A stretch of DNA of 64,000 nt from Rhizoctonia solani (taxonomy: Eukaryota > Basidiomycota > Agaricomycetes > Cantharellales > Ceratobasidiaceae). Under the pieces are notes generated by a model, which saw only the letters and a list, made by a program, of their open reading frames with translations, was not told the DNA's origin and ran no database searches. Location: NCBI RefSeq assembly GCF_016906535.1, contig NC_057374.1:1922001-1986000 (forward strand), given 5' to 3'. A program made the position numbers and the translations under genes. This document shows, in pieces, positions 34,365 through 47,005 of this stretch (position 1 is the first letter of the stretch; every line of letters starts with the position of its first letter).

Positions 34365-36313
34365 TTAGTTTAGCGCATGAACATCTCGGTCCTCTATGAT
34401 TTTCGTCATCTCCGTTCCATCGTCCGGCACGTCTTGATACATCGCCAGGTCCTTTCCGAGATCTTCAACCGTCGCCCCAAAGTAGTAAGACAGCGTCGAT
34501 ACAGTCCCAGACACCTGTTTTTCCTTTTCTCGAATCGGAGGCGAGGACAGGGGCGGTAATTGGACGTCGGCATCCTCGGCGTGAAACATATCGATTCGGA
34601 TCGCAGTTCAGTTGCAACGCGAGATCATTACAACTGCGAAAAAAAGCATCATGTTGGCGTGGCCCGATTGGAGGACAGATGGAGGGCTCACCAGTGATAA
34701 TTTGACTAAAGCTGTAACCAATTAGGCAAAATGAGACATTTGTCCACTAATCGATGTGATTTAGGTTAAACTTACCTAGCGCCAATAACTTTAATGCTCG
34801 GTGGTGCGAGCTGACCATGGGAAAAAAACCTATTAGCAATCACATCTGGGCAACTCCGATTGGACCTACTCACATAATACAAGAAACAATTCAACAAGTT
34901 TGCGAATAAAATGATAGCAAAGTACAGAATTCCATCCCGAGAACGACGTGGATAAGCGGCTGAACCAATGTCTTGGGTATCAGATACTTGAACGATGATA
35001 AGCGACTTACCACTCGGCACTTGGTCTTATAAATATATCCCAGCGATTTGAACACCGTCAACAGAAATACAAGGCTATCCGTTGCGAGCGGAGCAAGCCA
35101 AAACGCTCCTACGGTCAAATTCAACCACCGCCCCACAAAAAAACTAACAAGAATAAAGCACAAACCTACATAACTCCCCTCTCCTCCTTGAATACACCCT
35201 AATAGATATACACCTATCAGCCATAGATCGGGCAAGCGATCCAATACACACCTACGAAGCCTTCGGGAAGCCTGAGCCCTGCACATGTCAAATTTGAGTT
35301 TTATAGTTGCAATCAGTCAACCTAGGGGCAAACCCACGTGTCGGGTGGCGCATTACAGTGCCCATGACGATCACTTGCCCAACCCAGAAAACACCAGGAG
35401 TACCAATATCCACGGGTTTCTTTGATAGAGCGCTGTGGTTCGTCAGTTTGGACAGGAAATAACTGGGTAAGAGGGTGTACCGTAGGTTCTAGACCAAGTT
35501 AGCACGTTGTCAGATACAAAAAACAGGGGACGTACCTCAGTATTAGAATTACTAAATCGAGCAAAAGTTATGCAATCAGGACAGTCTTTCTTCCAGTACA
35601 ATCACGATGCTTACTTTCAGCAACTAGAAACAGCTATCATATCAGCACTGAGCTATCAATGGGACAAGATACTCACTGGCAATAGATATCAAGGTCGAGG
35701 CTCCAGGGAATGGTATAAAATCTTCACATCTGCACAACGAAAGGATCAGACACAAAATCAGCAGATCAAGCCTCGTGCAACGCACGCCTGTACAAGATAA
35801 CGACACATCAGTCTACATGGCTATGTAATTCGGGTCCACGGGGTCACCCACCTTGCCAGTCCAATATGGATCATGAAATGCTAGTCAAGTCAACTTGTGC
35901 TCGAGGAAATGAATGGCAGTTTGGGGGGAATATAACTTACAAACCAGGTTCACGATGAATTGGAGCTCGGTGAGGTACCGGTTCAGGAAGAAGAGCCATG
36001 TCGCACCCGTCCACTCTCGTTGCCAGACTCGGTCACCTAGACAGCATGTGTTAAAGGGCTCCAAATTGGGCGCATGAACAAGTACCTCTTCCGCAAATGT
36101 TATCACTGTGGGCAATATTAGCTTATTTTGGAGGATAAATGGATGTAGACTCACTGTGGTCATATATCATGAAAACAAACGAGGCGAGCATAAAGTACTT
36201 GGCAGCCAATCTGCTCAGTTGACTATGTCAACCAACTCAGCCTATAATCCATAATTTCGTACTCACAAATGGTGCGCCAGAGTGACATATTCCAGTCCTG
36301 GCGAGCTCGCCAT
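34365..36313 (-). CDS. DUF6533-type fungal multispanning membrane protein
   Basis: The start is ATG at 36313 (MASSPGLEYVTLAHH). Early exons join to AAKYFMLASFVFMIYDH, ITFAEEV and VWQREWTGATWLFFLNRYL, the signature of the basidiomycete DUF6533 domain (Tyr-Asp-His, Phe-x-Glu-Glu-Val, then WTG...FFLNRY). Later exons hold further hydrophobic segments such as YVGLCFILVSFFVGRWLN and LYFAIILFANLLNCFLYYV, consistent with about seven membrane spans. The C-terminal tail is hydrophilic and acidic, ending DRDVHALN with the stop at 34365-34367. Such proteins occur in large expanded families in Agaricomycetes and their function is unknown. Many exons are short, so the internal boundaries are uncertain. Confidence 0.75.
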
Positions 36314-38662
36314 GGTTGTTTCCGAGCCCGCCTACACCCACAATAACGTCGACAAAGCAGCTCTGTAAACCGGCAAGGGAAAACAAGAAGATGGTGGATC
36401 AACTCAAACTACCGCGGCATTCTCATGACCAAAAGCACGGCTGGGGCGAGATCAAGTATAGAAGCGATCCAGTCACGTGGATTTCATCTTGTAACCTCAT
36501 CAACAGGTACCGTAACGTACATCCTGAGCTCAAACCAGGGATTTCGAGGGCTGCTAATACGGGTTTATAAGGGATATTGCTGTTCTGGATCGTGATTGGC
36601 GGTACTGCCACTTTGAACGGGGCGATCTATATCAAATGCATTTCGTGGGCTGATCATGGTTCAAGGTTCGCGTATCCAGGTTACGGATAGACTACTTGTT
36701 CCCCCACACTCCACGTGAGATGTATCGTATAATAGAACCTCGAGTAATTCTGATGACGGAACCCAACCAGATGACCAAACTCGACCACGCAAAACGAGAT
36801 GTAAAGCACTTACCATAGTGTGAGACATACTATCTAGCCCATACTCACCGAAATTATCCCGAAGGCAATCTTTTCTTATATATAAATATAAACGCCAAGT
36901 CCGTAGTGTTTGTCAAACGGTGTTATATTGATGGTAAGCATACAACACGAAGATCCCAGGGCTGGGACGTTATTAATATGCTCCTCCAATAAACAAGCTT
37001 TTTTGGTTTATTCAGAATGTGAAACCCCTGGTCGAACACTTCTCTCTCGGGGTCATGAGTCGTTGAAACTAGTGTAAGCGGCTTTGATATCTGTTCAGCC
37101 GCGGTGAGCACCTCGTACGCGGCGGTTAATCCAAGATCAATCACTCAGGGAAAGCACTTACCGATACAAATATAAAATATAAAATATACCGATTCTACAA
37201 CAAAGTTCCAATCGAACATTCGTGTCTGAACAAAGCCGGAACTCCAAACGACAAACTATGATCTACCTCTATTCCCGGCCAAGTTGACCTCGTAGAAAAT
37301 AACCTGCGTTATTGCCGGAGAGGTATCTTTAGTAACTGGAACTATTTAGGCTGCAACATATCTTATGAAACTGTACTAAAGAAACTCAAACTATCAAGGC
37401 GGCAATGTACAAGTTACAGTCTAGCCCGGTATCCCCATGAACCTGGACCTGAGCTTTTCTCGAAGTCCAGGAGGTAGCAACGGACCCTGGGATGTGGCAC
37501 CTTGCTCGTCCGATCGCTCGTTGCCCAGTCCACCGAGCATGCTACTATTATTATTGAACCAGCTCTTACCCATGCTTCATCCTTGTAGAAAGCCAACTTA
37601 TTGATCAATGCAATATTATGCGTCGCAGTTCGCAAATGATTAATGACAACTAATGAGGTTTGGGTTGTTCTTTAACACCGGCTCAAGAGCAACCGATATT
37701 TCTATAATCTCAGAACCATTCGTTTTCGCATTTTCGGTCGGCCGGTGTTATTCCTCGTCGCTTATTGTAGTGCAGTCCCACGAAAGATTGGATTATGTTA
37801 TTCGCCGTTGGTTGTGCCTCGGCTTTGGCTATCGACTTCATTCGGCTCGGTGCCTGGACTTGGCTTGCATTGCCTCACCTTCCTTTCACCTATTACTCCC
37901 GTGTTTGTAGTGGGCCATTGCCAAAATTACATATGCATATATCGATTCAAGTATCGCAATCAATGTTGTCCATATCCGAATTTATACAGTACACACGCTT
38001 TTGGGCATTTTCGACTTGGAAATGGGCTGATTTGAGCACAGAGGGGATGCATACCTACCGATAGGGGATTATGAAAGACACTGATGATACACACGAATTC
38101 CTATATTCAAGGCTCGTGTATCTGAAATTTCTGAAATATCTCTTGCCCTGGCCAACACTCCGTAGATCGAGAATGCTACGTAATCATATGAACCCGGAAA
38201 CACCTGATTCTTATACGGCTGAGCAAATGGATCGGTGTAAATAGATTGTCATTTTTCACGGACAAGCTTTGTTATACACCCTCCAAGAGATATTATCATA
38301 CCAGCAGCGCCTCAAGCTTGGCGTTCGTAAGTCATCTACAATCGATGGGGCAGTGACTATGATCCAAAGCTCCAATAATATGAAGCATTAGTGATGCTTG
38401 CTAGCGGAGATTCATAGCCGCCCGCTGATTATTACAAAGCTAAGCATAGAGCCAAGCATATACCGGATATCTCGGGAAAGGTGGCCTTCCTTTCGTTGGA
38501 ATAAAAGCCGATAACTGGAGAGTTGACCCCTCCATAACTCAAGGCCGAGAGGTATCGATTTTAGTAAGCCTTTTAATTGCATACACCACGTCGAACCTTA
38601 TCATAATAATCGAGATATCTAGCCGAGGCTATCTATAAACCATACAGACTGTCCTTGGAGCT
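36314..38662. other. gene-poor stretch of 2.3 kb
   Basis: Only short open frames are present. A 73-codon minus-strand frame at 36923-37144 (MIDLGLTAAYEVLTAAEQIS) and another at 37414-37635 have no family motif. The segment just before 38663 should contain the promoter of RidA copy 2. No repeat with defined ends is seen. Confidence 0.45.
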
Positions 38663-39070
38663 ATGTCAAACCTTCAGTATTACAGCTACGAAGGCGCGGG
38701 CCGCACTCTTAGCGACATGAACCACTACTCCCAAAACGTCATCATAGGAGACATTGTCAAGATCTCCGGTCAAGGCGGTTGGGATACTAGCTCGAAGATT
38801 GATCCCAATGACCCGAAGGGACAGGTTGACCTCGCGTTTGATAATGTCGACAAGGCTTTGCGCGATGCAGGCTTGCGTGGATGGGAGGACGTGTATGCTA
38901 TTCGTACATATCACTGTCCGATGCACGAGACAATGGATTATGCGGTGCAGAAGTTGAAGGAGCGTATTCCAAACCACAGACCTATTTTGACAGGCATTGG
39001 TGTTGCCGAGCTAGCCTTTCCGGAGATGAAGATCGAGATTGAAGTGGAAGCGTATCGAGGAGGTCTCTGA
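38663..39070 (+). CDS. RidA/YjgF/YER057c family protein, copy 2
   Basis: A single uninterrupted frame of 135 codons starts MSNLQYYSYEGAGRTLSDMN. It shares with copy 1 the blocks IIGDIVKISGQGGWD, PKGQVDLAFDNVDKALRDAG, LRGWEDVYAIRTYH, KERIPNHRP and the end IEIEVEAYRG. The length and lack of introns are identical in both. The protein probably acts as an imine/enamine deaminase. It lies close to the PL4 gene, which is convergent. The sequence gives no clue why two copies are kept 11 kb apart in opposite orientation. Confidence 0.9.
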   Translation: MSNLQYYSYEGAGRTLSDMNHYSQNVIIGDIVKISGQGGWDTSSKIDPNDPKGQVDLAFDNVDKALRDAGLRGWEDVYAIRTYHCPMHETMDYAVQKLKERIPNHRPILTGIGVAELAFPEMKIEIEVEAYRGGL

Positions 39071-39367
39071 ACTGTTATTTCATGGGGTTATCAGTTTACG
39101 CTGTGATCTGTGCTTTGTATACCTGCAGATCTGAGATATTCAAAAGATATTAGGATGCTTTTTCAGAGCTAAAGTTGATATACGTGAGCCAAGAAGCGCC
39201 CCAAATGGCGCATATATTCCAATTGTTTCCAGTATTTAGCATTCAATTTTAACGTCAAGGGGCCACAGAGTAACGGTTCATTCAATGAGAAGAACGAACT
39301 AACTTCTCGCGGGTACCCGACCAGGCAGCATTGATTTCCATGGTAAAATAAGTACAATTTCAATCGC

Positions 39368-41592
39368 CTAATAAAGCTCCACCGAGTCATAGACGACATT
39401 CGGGGAAAGGAATGCATCTCCACTGCTCCCGCTGATAACGGAGATCGTAATAGTATTTGAGCCAGCAACGAGAGTACCAGAGGGAATAGCGTATTCTGAG
39501 TTTAGGCATGCGTCAATTCGCTTAACTAGGCATTATGTTACAGAACTACGTACCGTAAAGTTGGTTGTATCTATCACAAAACGGTTAATTTAAGTAATCA
39601 TAAAAAGCAGAATGCTCTTACCCTCTCCACGTGCCTCGTGTCACACCCCGGGAATCAATCTTAGTAGGCGCCGCGGGATTCGCAGAAGACCAGTTGTTAA
39701 CCTTGATTGCGGGACGTCCACCGGCAAAGGACGAAGTTGTTCGAATTCGCAAGGTACGGGCGCCAATTTGAGACGAAGTGGCGGTCCATTTGATGGTCGT
39801 AGGATTATTAACTGCAACAAATCTACTCACAGAATTAGCTTGATCTAAGTAATTGGAGCGTTAGGCCTACTGTGCCATGGGGAATGAGGATGGGGAAGAG
39901 CTTCCGATGGTATACGTCACAGGACCCCAGCCGCTCATACGTGAATCGGTCCTGATATAACACGTGAGATTAGGAGATCCTGGACGTCATGCAGTTCCAA
40001 CTTACGGGTGCATTGATTCAATCTCTGGATTATTCGTATACGTTAGCATAATGCTCACTGTTTGTTAAAAAATTTAGGCTTACTATCAGCATTCCTAAAA
40101 GTGATCAGTTAGTATGCGTAATACCTCATTGATTTTCGGACGGTAAAGTACTCACAAAAATCCAGAGGGGGTGCCGTCCGGCAGTCCAATCTGCCAGATA
40201 TTCGATTTGATGCTCTCCGTCGAAGCTAGGTTTAGCGTTGCAGTTCCACCGGCGCTTACAGTCACCGATCCAGTTCCAACTTCCAACTCTTTCTTGTACA
40301 AAGTTGCCTTATAAGTTCCGGGCTTGACACCATTGATCGTGTAAGAGGTTCCTGAGACGGTTCCCCAGTATTGAGCGGCGGAATTATCTAGACCAACAAC
40401 TGCGGTAAAACCAGATGGGACACCAGAGACAGTGCCCTTAACAGTGCCACGACCCGAGGCAGCAACGTATCCCTTGATACCAAGGTTCGCGAAGAAAGAG
40501 GTATCGAGAGAGGCAGAAGGTGCGTTGCCCGAGGTGAAGACCATAGCATATGGTCCAAAGAACCCAGTTCGGAAGCTCTGGGTGACCATGTGTCCAGAGT
40601 TCATATCTAAGTGTAGGTTTTGTTAGAATACTAGCATTCATAGAGAAGCTATAAAACCTACACCAGTAAAGTTCCTGCTGGGAAGATCCTGCTATTTGTC
40701 AGCGTTGTTATAGCTTCGAGAAGATCCCTAATTACCTTGGTTATTGATATCGCGGAAGAAAGGTCCTCCACCCGAAGTTTCATAAGCATTACCCGGCATG
40801 ACCTTCATTGACAAGATTTAGAGACTGGGCCCACGATTACTAATTAACTGAAGTGAAAGAAAACATACCATGTAGACACCGACACCATTTCCGGTAACAC
40901 CGTGAACTTGATCCTTGATAAATTGAACCGAGGAAAAGAATTTGGAGCGTGTTTGGCCATTGAGCGAGTATACATCGCTTCCTTCGATAGCCGTACCGCC
41001 TATAATCTCAAATCAGTGTCATAGATGGTGTATTTCACAGATTCATACTCGCCATTGATTTCAGACTGGGTATAACCTTTGGGAAGTGCGGACTTGGAGA
41101 GCCGGGCAATAAAGCGCAGCTCTCCTACACTTGGTTCAGCCGTCGTATAGGTACCAATGTAAATTGCGCTTTGTCCGCTTACAGCGACATAATATTGTGT
41201 CTTTCAAGGAGTTCAGTTTATTTGAACTACATGATCGCATTCATACACTTACCAAAGTGCTAGTCGCAATCGTGATGGTCGCATAATTTCCAGAAATCTT
41301 GTAAGAGACTGTGGCGGAACCCAGACCAGAGCCGATATGAGTGTATTTTGAAGAGTCTTGGCACTCGATATTATTGTATTTTAACGAGGTAATATCTCCA
41401 CTCGATGTTGACACTGTCACGATCGCTCAGACCTCGATAATATCCGAGTCTATGTATTAACTCACCCCGAAAGACGAGTCCTCCTCCGGTGTCGACACTA
41501 AGGTATCCAGACCCGGTGGTCACGCCAAAGGCGGCCAAGACACCGGGAGTACAAGCCGCAAAGGCGAGCGCAATAGCCGATTTCCAGTTCAT
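39368..41592 (-). CDS. rhamnogalacturonan endolyase, PL4 family, secreted
   Basis: The start is ATG at 41592 ([20 protein letters not shown]), a signal peptide. Then follow [40 protein letters not shown], a region with [11 protein letters not shown] and [17 protein letters not shown], a fibronectin-like domain [20 protein letters not shown], and [13 protein letters not shown]. The last part is a carbohydrate-binding-like C-terminal domain with [20 protein letters not shown] and [12 protein letters not shown]. The stop is TAG at 39368-39370. The three-domain order (catalytic, FnIII-like, CBM-like) matches PL4 enzymes, which cut rhamnogalacturonan I of pectin by beta-elimination. It fits a plant cell-wall attack role together with the GH3 gene. 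Many short exons; the boundaries in 39840-40140 are approximate. Confidence 0.9.
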
Positions 41593-42569
41593 CTTTCGTT
41601 CGAGTTGGTTGCAGATAACATCCCGTTTACCAAGCCTTTATAAGTGCCAGCGGCCCGCGCTTTGGCCCACTGGCAGGTTCGGACCGGCGCAGTCCCCCAG
41701 TCAACGCGGGCGCATTCGACCAGTGATCACAAGGGGGTCGACCTCGACTCAAGTTTAATTTTCCGATGTTACGTCGCTCGAACCCGTGGAGAAGCGTAAA
41801 GGTAGCTACCGCTAAACCAAACTTAGCAGGCCACTCCGGGCTTCGTTGACAAAACCAAATCATTTGACCAAGTTCCTATGCTCCTTGGGCGTACTGAGCC
41901 CAGAAGTCCGGAGATGTTGTCTGTCAACGGTAACCAGAGCTCCAGCAAGGGAACGAAGACTATCGGAATACACATAGACCAGTATTTTTCGGGCGGACTA
42001 ATTGGATGACAGATACTACGCGATCATAGTTTCCTTCTGCTGATCAATTCTCCCGTGATTTATTGATAAACTGATGCTCCAACCAGTAACGTAAGCCTAC
42101 GGTTTATATGCAAACTAGCATGATGGATCTCGAGCGTTTACCACATAACTGTCTTGGAGCCGGGCCGTATGAAAAGAGAAGCGAAGTAGTAGGTACAACC
42201 AGATGGTGGTAGGGATGAGTACGTGAGAGACACGTGATGATCCATCTGATGGTCACCAAAAATGCCACACATAAACTCGCTGTAAAGAATGTATCATATT
42301 CCAATTGCGAAGGCTGTATGCGTGAGAACTGGGCACTCTTATACGATCAACTAGTTGCATTCACGCCGGATTACCGTTTTTCGCACTATACTGTCCACAC
42401 CTCTTATGCTTCTCATAGTCGTTTTCGTCACTCCTGATCAGAAGGTATAAAACAAAACTTTCATTCAGACCATTGGCACGGATATACACATTAATCATAA
42501 CATTTACGAAAGAGCAGGGGTATTCTCGGCGCTAAAAAAAGAGGGAAGAATAAGTAACGCGTCGGATAG
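41593..42569. other. intergenic stretch of about 1 kb
   Basis: It holds the PL4 promoter and the 3' side of the M35 gene. Both strands carry only short open frames without motifs. Confidence 0.5.
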
Positions 42570-43887
42570 CTATGAATAAACCAAGACATACAAGTACTCG
42601 TGGTTATCCGCATTATCGATCGCCTGAGCCGGGTTCGACTTGGCTAAAGATTTGGCGGAACTCTGGCCGTAAACATGGTCGTCGGTTCCGCCGTTGACAG
42701 TAAAGTGAGAGTTCTCGTGGACAATGGTTCCAGCGCGAGAATCAGTACCAGTGCTAGTCGAAAGTGTGGTCAGAATGGAGTTGAGATTTCAGGGAAAGGG
42801 ATATAGCTCACTTGGGTGCGGACCAGAAAGCACCGCAGAGATAGATCTTGCCGGGCGAAGGCGGGTTGACATAGGCGAATGTGCTAGAGTAGTCGATGCC
42901 GGGCTCAGACTTGCAGGCAGTGCAGTCGTAGTTGGTACTTGTCGCATCAGTTCCGATGTTCTTGTAGTGGGATACGACAGTGTTGTAGCGAGAGGTAGAG
43001 AAGGTACCGAACCAGGTCGTGTAGCGCGTGGTTCCAGAGGAGATGCGAGCGAGGTAAGAGTTGGCGTTGGCCACATAGGTGTTGGACGAGCTAGGAAATT
43101 ATTAAGTATGACGAACGAAAAGGTTTAGCAAGTTATTCACCTTGCAGCAGTAGCAATCTGGGATTGCTGAGTGGAAGTGCAGCCGGTGTAGGTCACAGCA
43201 CGCTTGGAGATGCTGTTGGTATAACCGTGGGGGACTGCGAGCTTCCCAGCGAGCTTGAACTGGTGAGAGTTGGACGAAGCCTCGATGGCCTTGAGCTCCC
43301 CAGCTTCGTCAACGTAGTTGAAGACGTTGGTAGCGCCGAACTGTAGCCTGTCAATGAGTTGCATCATCACCATTAGTCGAAATGCAAACGTACGCTGTAT
43401 GCACCCTCGCCAGATTGGGTGAAGTTGTAAACGCCAGCCAAGCTGTGTTCAACCTCGATGCTTTGGCCAGGAGCCAAAACCGTGAAGGCGGTCTCCGAGT
43501 TCAGGGCGGCGGCCTTGGACGGAACGTACTTGACTTTGAGGCCAGTGAATTTGGGGCTTCCAGATGCAGAGGAGATGCTGAAAGTATTGGTCCTGGCCTT
43601 GGAGAGAATGGTACGAGGATCATTCAGCAACTATAGCAGAGGTTAGCAAAATAGACAATTAAAAATAGGAATAAACTGACCTTAAGACTAACGTCGCCAG
43701 TGTTCTTCAGGGTCGCCTTGACGGTAAGACCATTAACATCAACAACCGAGGAAGGGCCTAAATAAAATGGATTAAACCCAGAAATGGCCCGATTTTGAGT
43801 TTACTAACCAGCAACGTCAAGGACGAGGCCAGGGGCGGCAGAGACTGCCATAGCAGAAAGAAGAACGGTGGAAACGGCAGACTTCAT
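42570..43887 (-). CDS. deuterolysin-type metalloprotease (M35), secreted
   Basis: The start is ATG at 43887 ([20 protein letters not shown]), a signal peptide. A pro-region follows: [32 protein letters not shown] and [20 protein letters not shown]. The mature domain begins near [12 protein letters not shown], with a KR processing site. The zinc site is HENSH (42706-42720, HExxH) followed by GGTDDHVYG, the aspzincin GTxDxxYG motif that gives the third metal ligand. This is the peptidyl-Lys metalloendopeptidase branch of M35. The end reads [14 protein letters not shown] with stop at 42570-42572; homologues usually end with a longer polar tail, so the last exon may be different. It would be a secreted Zn endoprotease that cuts host or substrate proteins. 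Confidence 0.87.
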
Positions 43888-44813
43888 GGTGTGAATGGCG
43901 ATGGGACAGAAAAGTGAACTGAAGTAAATTTGGATAATGACCCCTCGTACCAATCAAGTGCATTTATATGGGTCAAACAGCTTATCGACCACACGCACAA
44001 TATTGAAGCATTGGAAATCCTCAATGTGTGCACATGTCGAGGAAGGTGAGTACAGACGCATTGTGCCGTGGAAACGATAGAGTGAAGCACACAGTCCGCG
44101 CTTGATTCCTAGCAGTCATAGTGACTTGTTAGAAAACGGTGTTTCGGCCGAAGCGCAACGGCTTGACCTACTTACTATGATGCAGGTGAGTGCGTGATGA
44201 GAGCCAAGACTTCTGGGATAAATATGGGACGAAGCGTGTGGAAATCATGTGCGCCCGCTTGGAAGATGTTGCACATGCTTCTTCGGAAGCGGCTGGTTAA
44301 CGATAAGAAGCGTTATACCACTTTTATACCCCAATTTCGTCGACGGTTGGAAATATGGCGTTACATGGAATGTGAGAACGATAAGAGCGCGTAATTCCTG
44401 AGACCATTTAGAAGATGTCGAACTCGATGTAGGCCTACATCTCGAGTATTCCTCCGTAAACGGTCGCCATGATAAGATCAATTGCAGGGATTTGACAGCC
44501 GGTGAGTGGCAATTCGGTCTCAAGCGCCGGTCTCATACTGCACAGTACTGTGGACGCACATGGTGCACTCCGGAAGCGGAATTTGGTTCCTTGTCACGAG
44601 TTCAAGCACAAATGGCGCACACGAGTTGTCATAACAAATGCTCTGGATGCAATGCTTCACCGACTGCAGATACATTGCGAGGTACGATTCCCATGATCAT
44701 CAGTGGTCGTTGAAAGAAGACACAAATGTTATATAAACTAATTTAGAAAACACTGGTGGCAGTGTCGTGGATCTTGTGCACGTGATATAATTTTAAACCA
44801 TTTTCTGTCGACC
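43888..44813. other. intergenic stretch with unassigned short frames
   Basis: It lies between two divergent genes (M35 and NOP12). Plus-strand frames around 44194-44713 are open but lack any motif. A Cys-containing frame at 44492-44713 is not enough to call a gene. The region should hold both promoters. Confidence 0.45.
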
Positions 44814-46920
44814 ATGGCTGGCTTTGATTCCGAGCTCGATGCACTCTTCAAGTCAAGTGTAAATTCAAGAATATTGAACCCAGAGTACATATGCTTACGA
44901 TACGATACAGGCCGGAGCTTCTGTTCCCTTGAAGCCTATTCCTCAGCCTACTGTCATACCGGTCCCAACTCTTCCCCCAAGTCTTCGAGCCTCAACTAGT
45001 GCGCCGACGAAACGTAAACACGAGAAGAAAGTCGGATTCTCAGACCAGTCTGGTGCCAAAAGGCGGAAACCAAATTCATCGGAGCGTCAAGCGGAAAAGA
45101 AGAAATCAAAAGATAAAGACGATTCGACTGAAGAAGATGACGCTGTTGTCGAGGATGCATACCATCAAGGCAAAGCGACTGTGCCGAACCCAACAAAATC
45201 CAAGACTTCAAAGCTTACGTCTCCCAAAGCCAAGCCAAGTACTTTGAAAGAGCAAGCCGGAGCTGAGTCTCAGTCGGAATCCGACTCGGATTCAGATCCT
45301 GATGCTCCTCCCCCACTGCACGAATCCTTGACTCAAAAACCCGAAGCTGAGCGGCCTCGAAAGAAGAAATATGTTCCCGAGGGCGAGACACCAGACCAAA
45401 GAGACGCTCGTACAATTTTTATTGGAAATCTTCCGGCTAGCGTTGCGAAAAGTGTGAGTTGCTCGACAAGTGCTTGTTCACCGACCCTAATCCCATTGGA
45501 CAGTCGGCCAAGAAATCCCTTCATAAACATATCCTTAACTGTCTGACCACCTCATACCCTGATCTTGCTCGACCTGCTATCGAATCGTCTCGCTTTAGGA
45601 GCGTGGCATTCAAAACACCCACCGCTAAACTTCCCTCCGACACCCTCTCGTCCAATTCCAAGTCGAAACCCAATACTTCCTCATCCGAGCATAACAGGAA
45701 TCGCGCTGCCGAATGGAGAGCTACCCAAGACCCCGAGGACCCAACGCACAAAATATTCCAAACTCCGGCACAGAAAAAGAAAACGGCCTATATCACGGGG
45801 GCCCTGCATGATTCTGCCAAGTCTTCTTCGAGTGCATATGTAGTGTTTGCGCACCCCAATCCGGTGGAGGGGAGTGAACCTGCTTGGGATCCGACAGAGG
45901 TGGCCGCAAGAGCTGTGATAGCATGTAACGGGTCGAAGTTTATGGAGCGGGTATTGAGGGTCGACCGTGTAGGGAAAAGGGAGGAGGACAAACAGGACCC
46001 GAGAACGATGATTTTTGTCGGGAATTTGGATTTCGAGACGGACGAAGATGCATTGAGGGAGATGTTTGAAAATTTGGTGGAGAAAGAAAGGGGAAAGTCG
46101 GATGCGCAGGGAGATGATTCAGATTCAGAGAGCGAGGGGGGCCAGGAAGACGGGAGCGGAGATGAGAGCGAAAAGGAGAGTGGGAGTGAGGAAAGCGGAG
46201 ACGAAGGGGAAGCGGGCGAGAAGGATGGGGACCAAGGTATCGTCAAGCCTACCGCTGCCACGGATCGCCCTGTGACTTCCAAGCGATGGGTCAAGAGTGT
46301 GCGAATCATCAGGGACAAGGATACCCAGTTGGGTAAAGGATTCGGTTACGTCCAATTTATCGTGAGCACATTCTCAAATTAATTTCGTTCAGCAACTCAT
46401 AATTAGATAGGACCGTGCATCGGTGGACGAGATCCTTGCTCTGGAGCCTGGAACAATTAAATTGGCTAAACGCAAGCTGCGTGTTCAGCGATGCAAGACT
46501 ATTCCCGGTGTTTCCCTCCCGAAAACCAAACCATCTTCTGCTGGCGACAAACCCAAGGAGCCCAAAATAGCATCCAAAGGGGAGTCGAATCAGAAATCAG
46601 ATCGTCAAAAAGCACGGCCAACTCCATCCAAACCAATTCTTCCTCGCGCTGATCCTAACCTTGGCGAGCGCATCCGCTCTTTATCAAAAGAAGAACGTAA
46701 ATCTGTCAAGGCCAGCGACGCAGACCGAGTTGCACGCCGCTTGGCGAAGAAAAAGGCCAAGATCGTGTCCGAAAGGGGGGCCCGAAAGGCATCCAGCAGC
46801 AAAGCGAATATACTTGGGGGTCGACCGGGGGCACCCAAATCCAAGAAGCCAAAAGTTGGAAAGTCAGGAAAGAGGGAACGCAGCGACAAGGCTCTCTTGA
46901 AGAAAAATGTCAAAAAATAG
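44814..46920 (+). CDS. nucleolar RNA-binding protein NOP12 homologue
   Basis: The start is ATG at 44814 (MAGFDSELDALFKSS). After a first intron comes a long basic and acidic low-complexity region (RKHEKKVGFSDQSGAKRRK, SESDSDSDPD). The first RRM starts ARTIFIGNLPASVAK, is split by an intron at 45454-45503, and contains a long insertion before SSSAYVVFAHP. The second RRM starts TMIFVGNLDFETDEDALREM, has a Glu-rich insertion, and continues WVKSVRIIRDKDTQLGKGFG to the RNP1-type end YVQFI. The C-terminal part is Lys-rich with a LSKEERKSVKASDADRVARR block, ending LKKNVKK. NOP12 is needed for large-subunit rRNA processing in the nucleolus. TANGO2 begins 85 bp after the stop, same direction. Confidence 0.87.
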
Positions 46921-47005
46921 AATATTCTGAATAGCTATGTTTGGTTCTTATCACAGCCACCCCTTGCGCGTGATCTACAGATCGAGAGAACCCCTTTTGA
47001 TTACG

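Noticed and set aside
35507..35800. 97-codon plus-strand frame in the DUF6533 gene
   Set aside because: It lies opposite exons and introns of the membrane protein and has no domain of its own.
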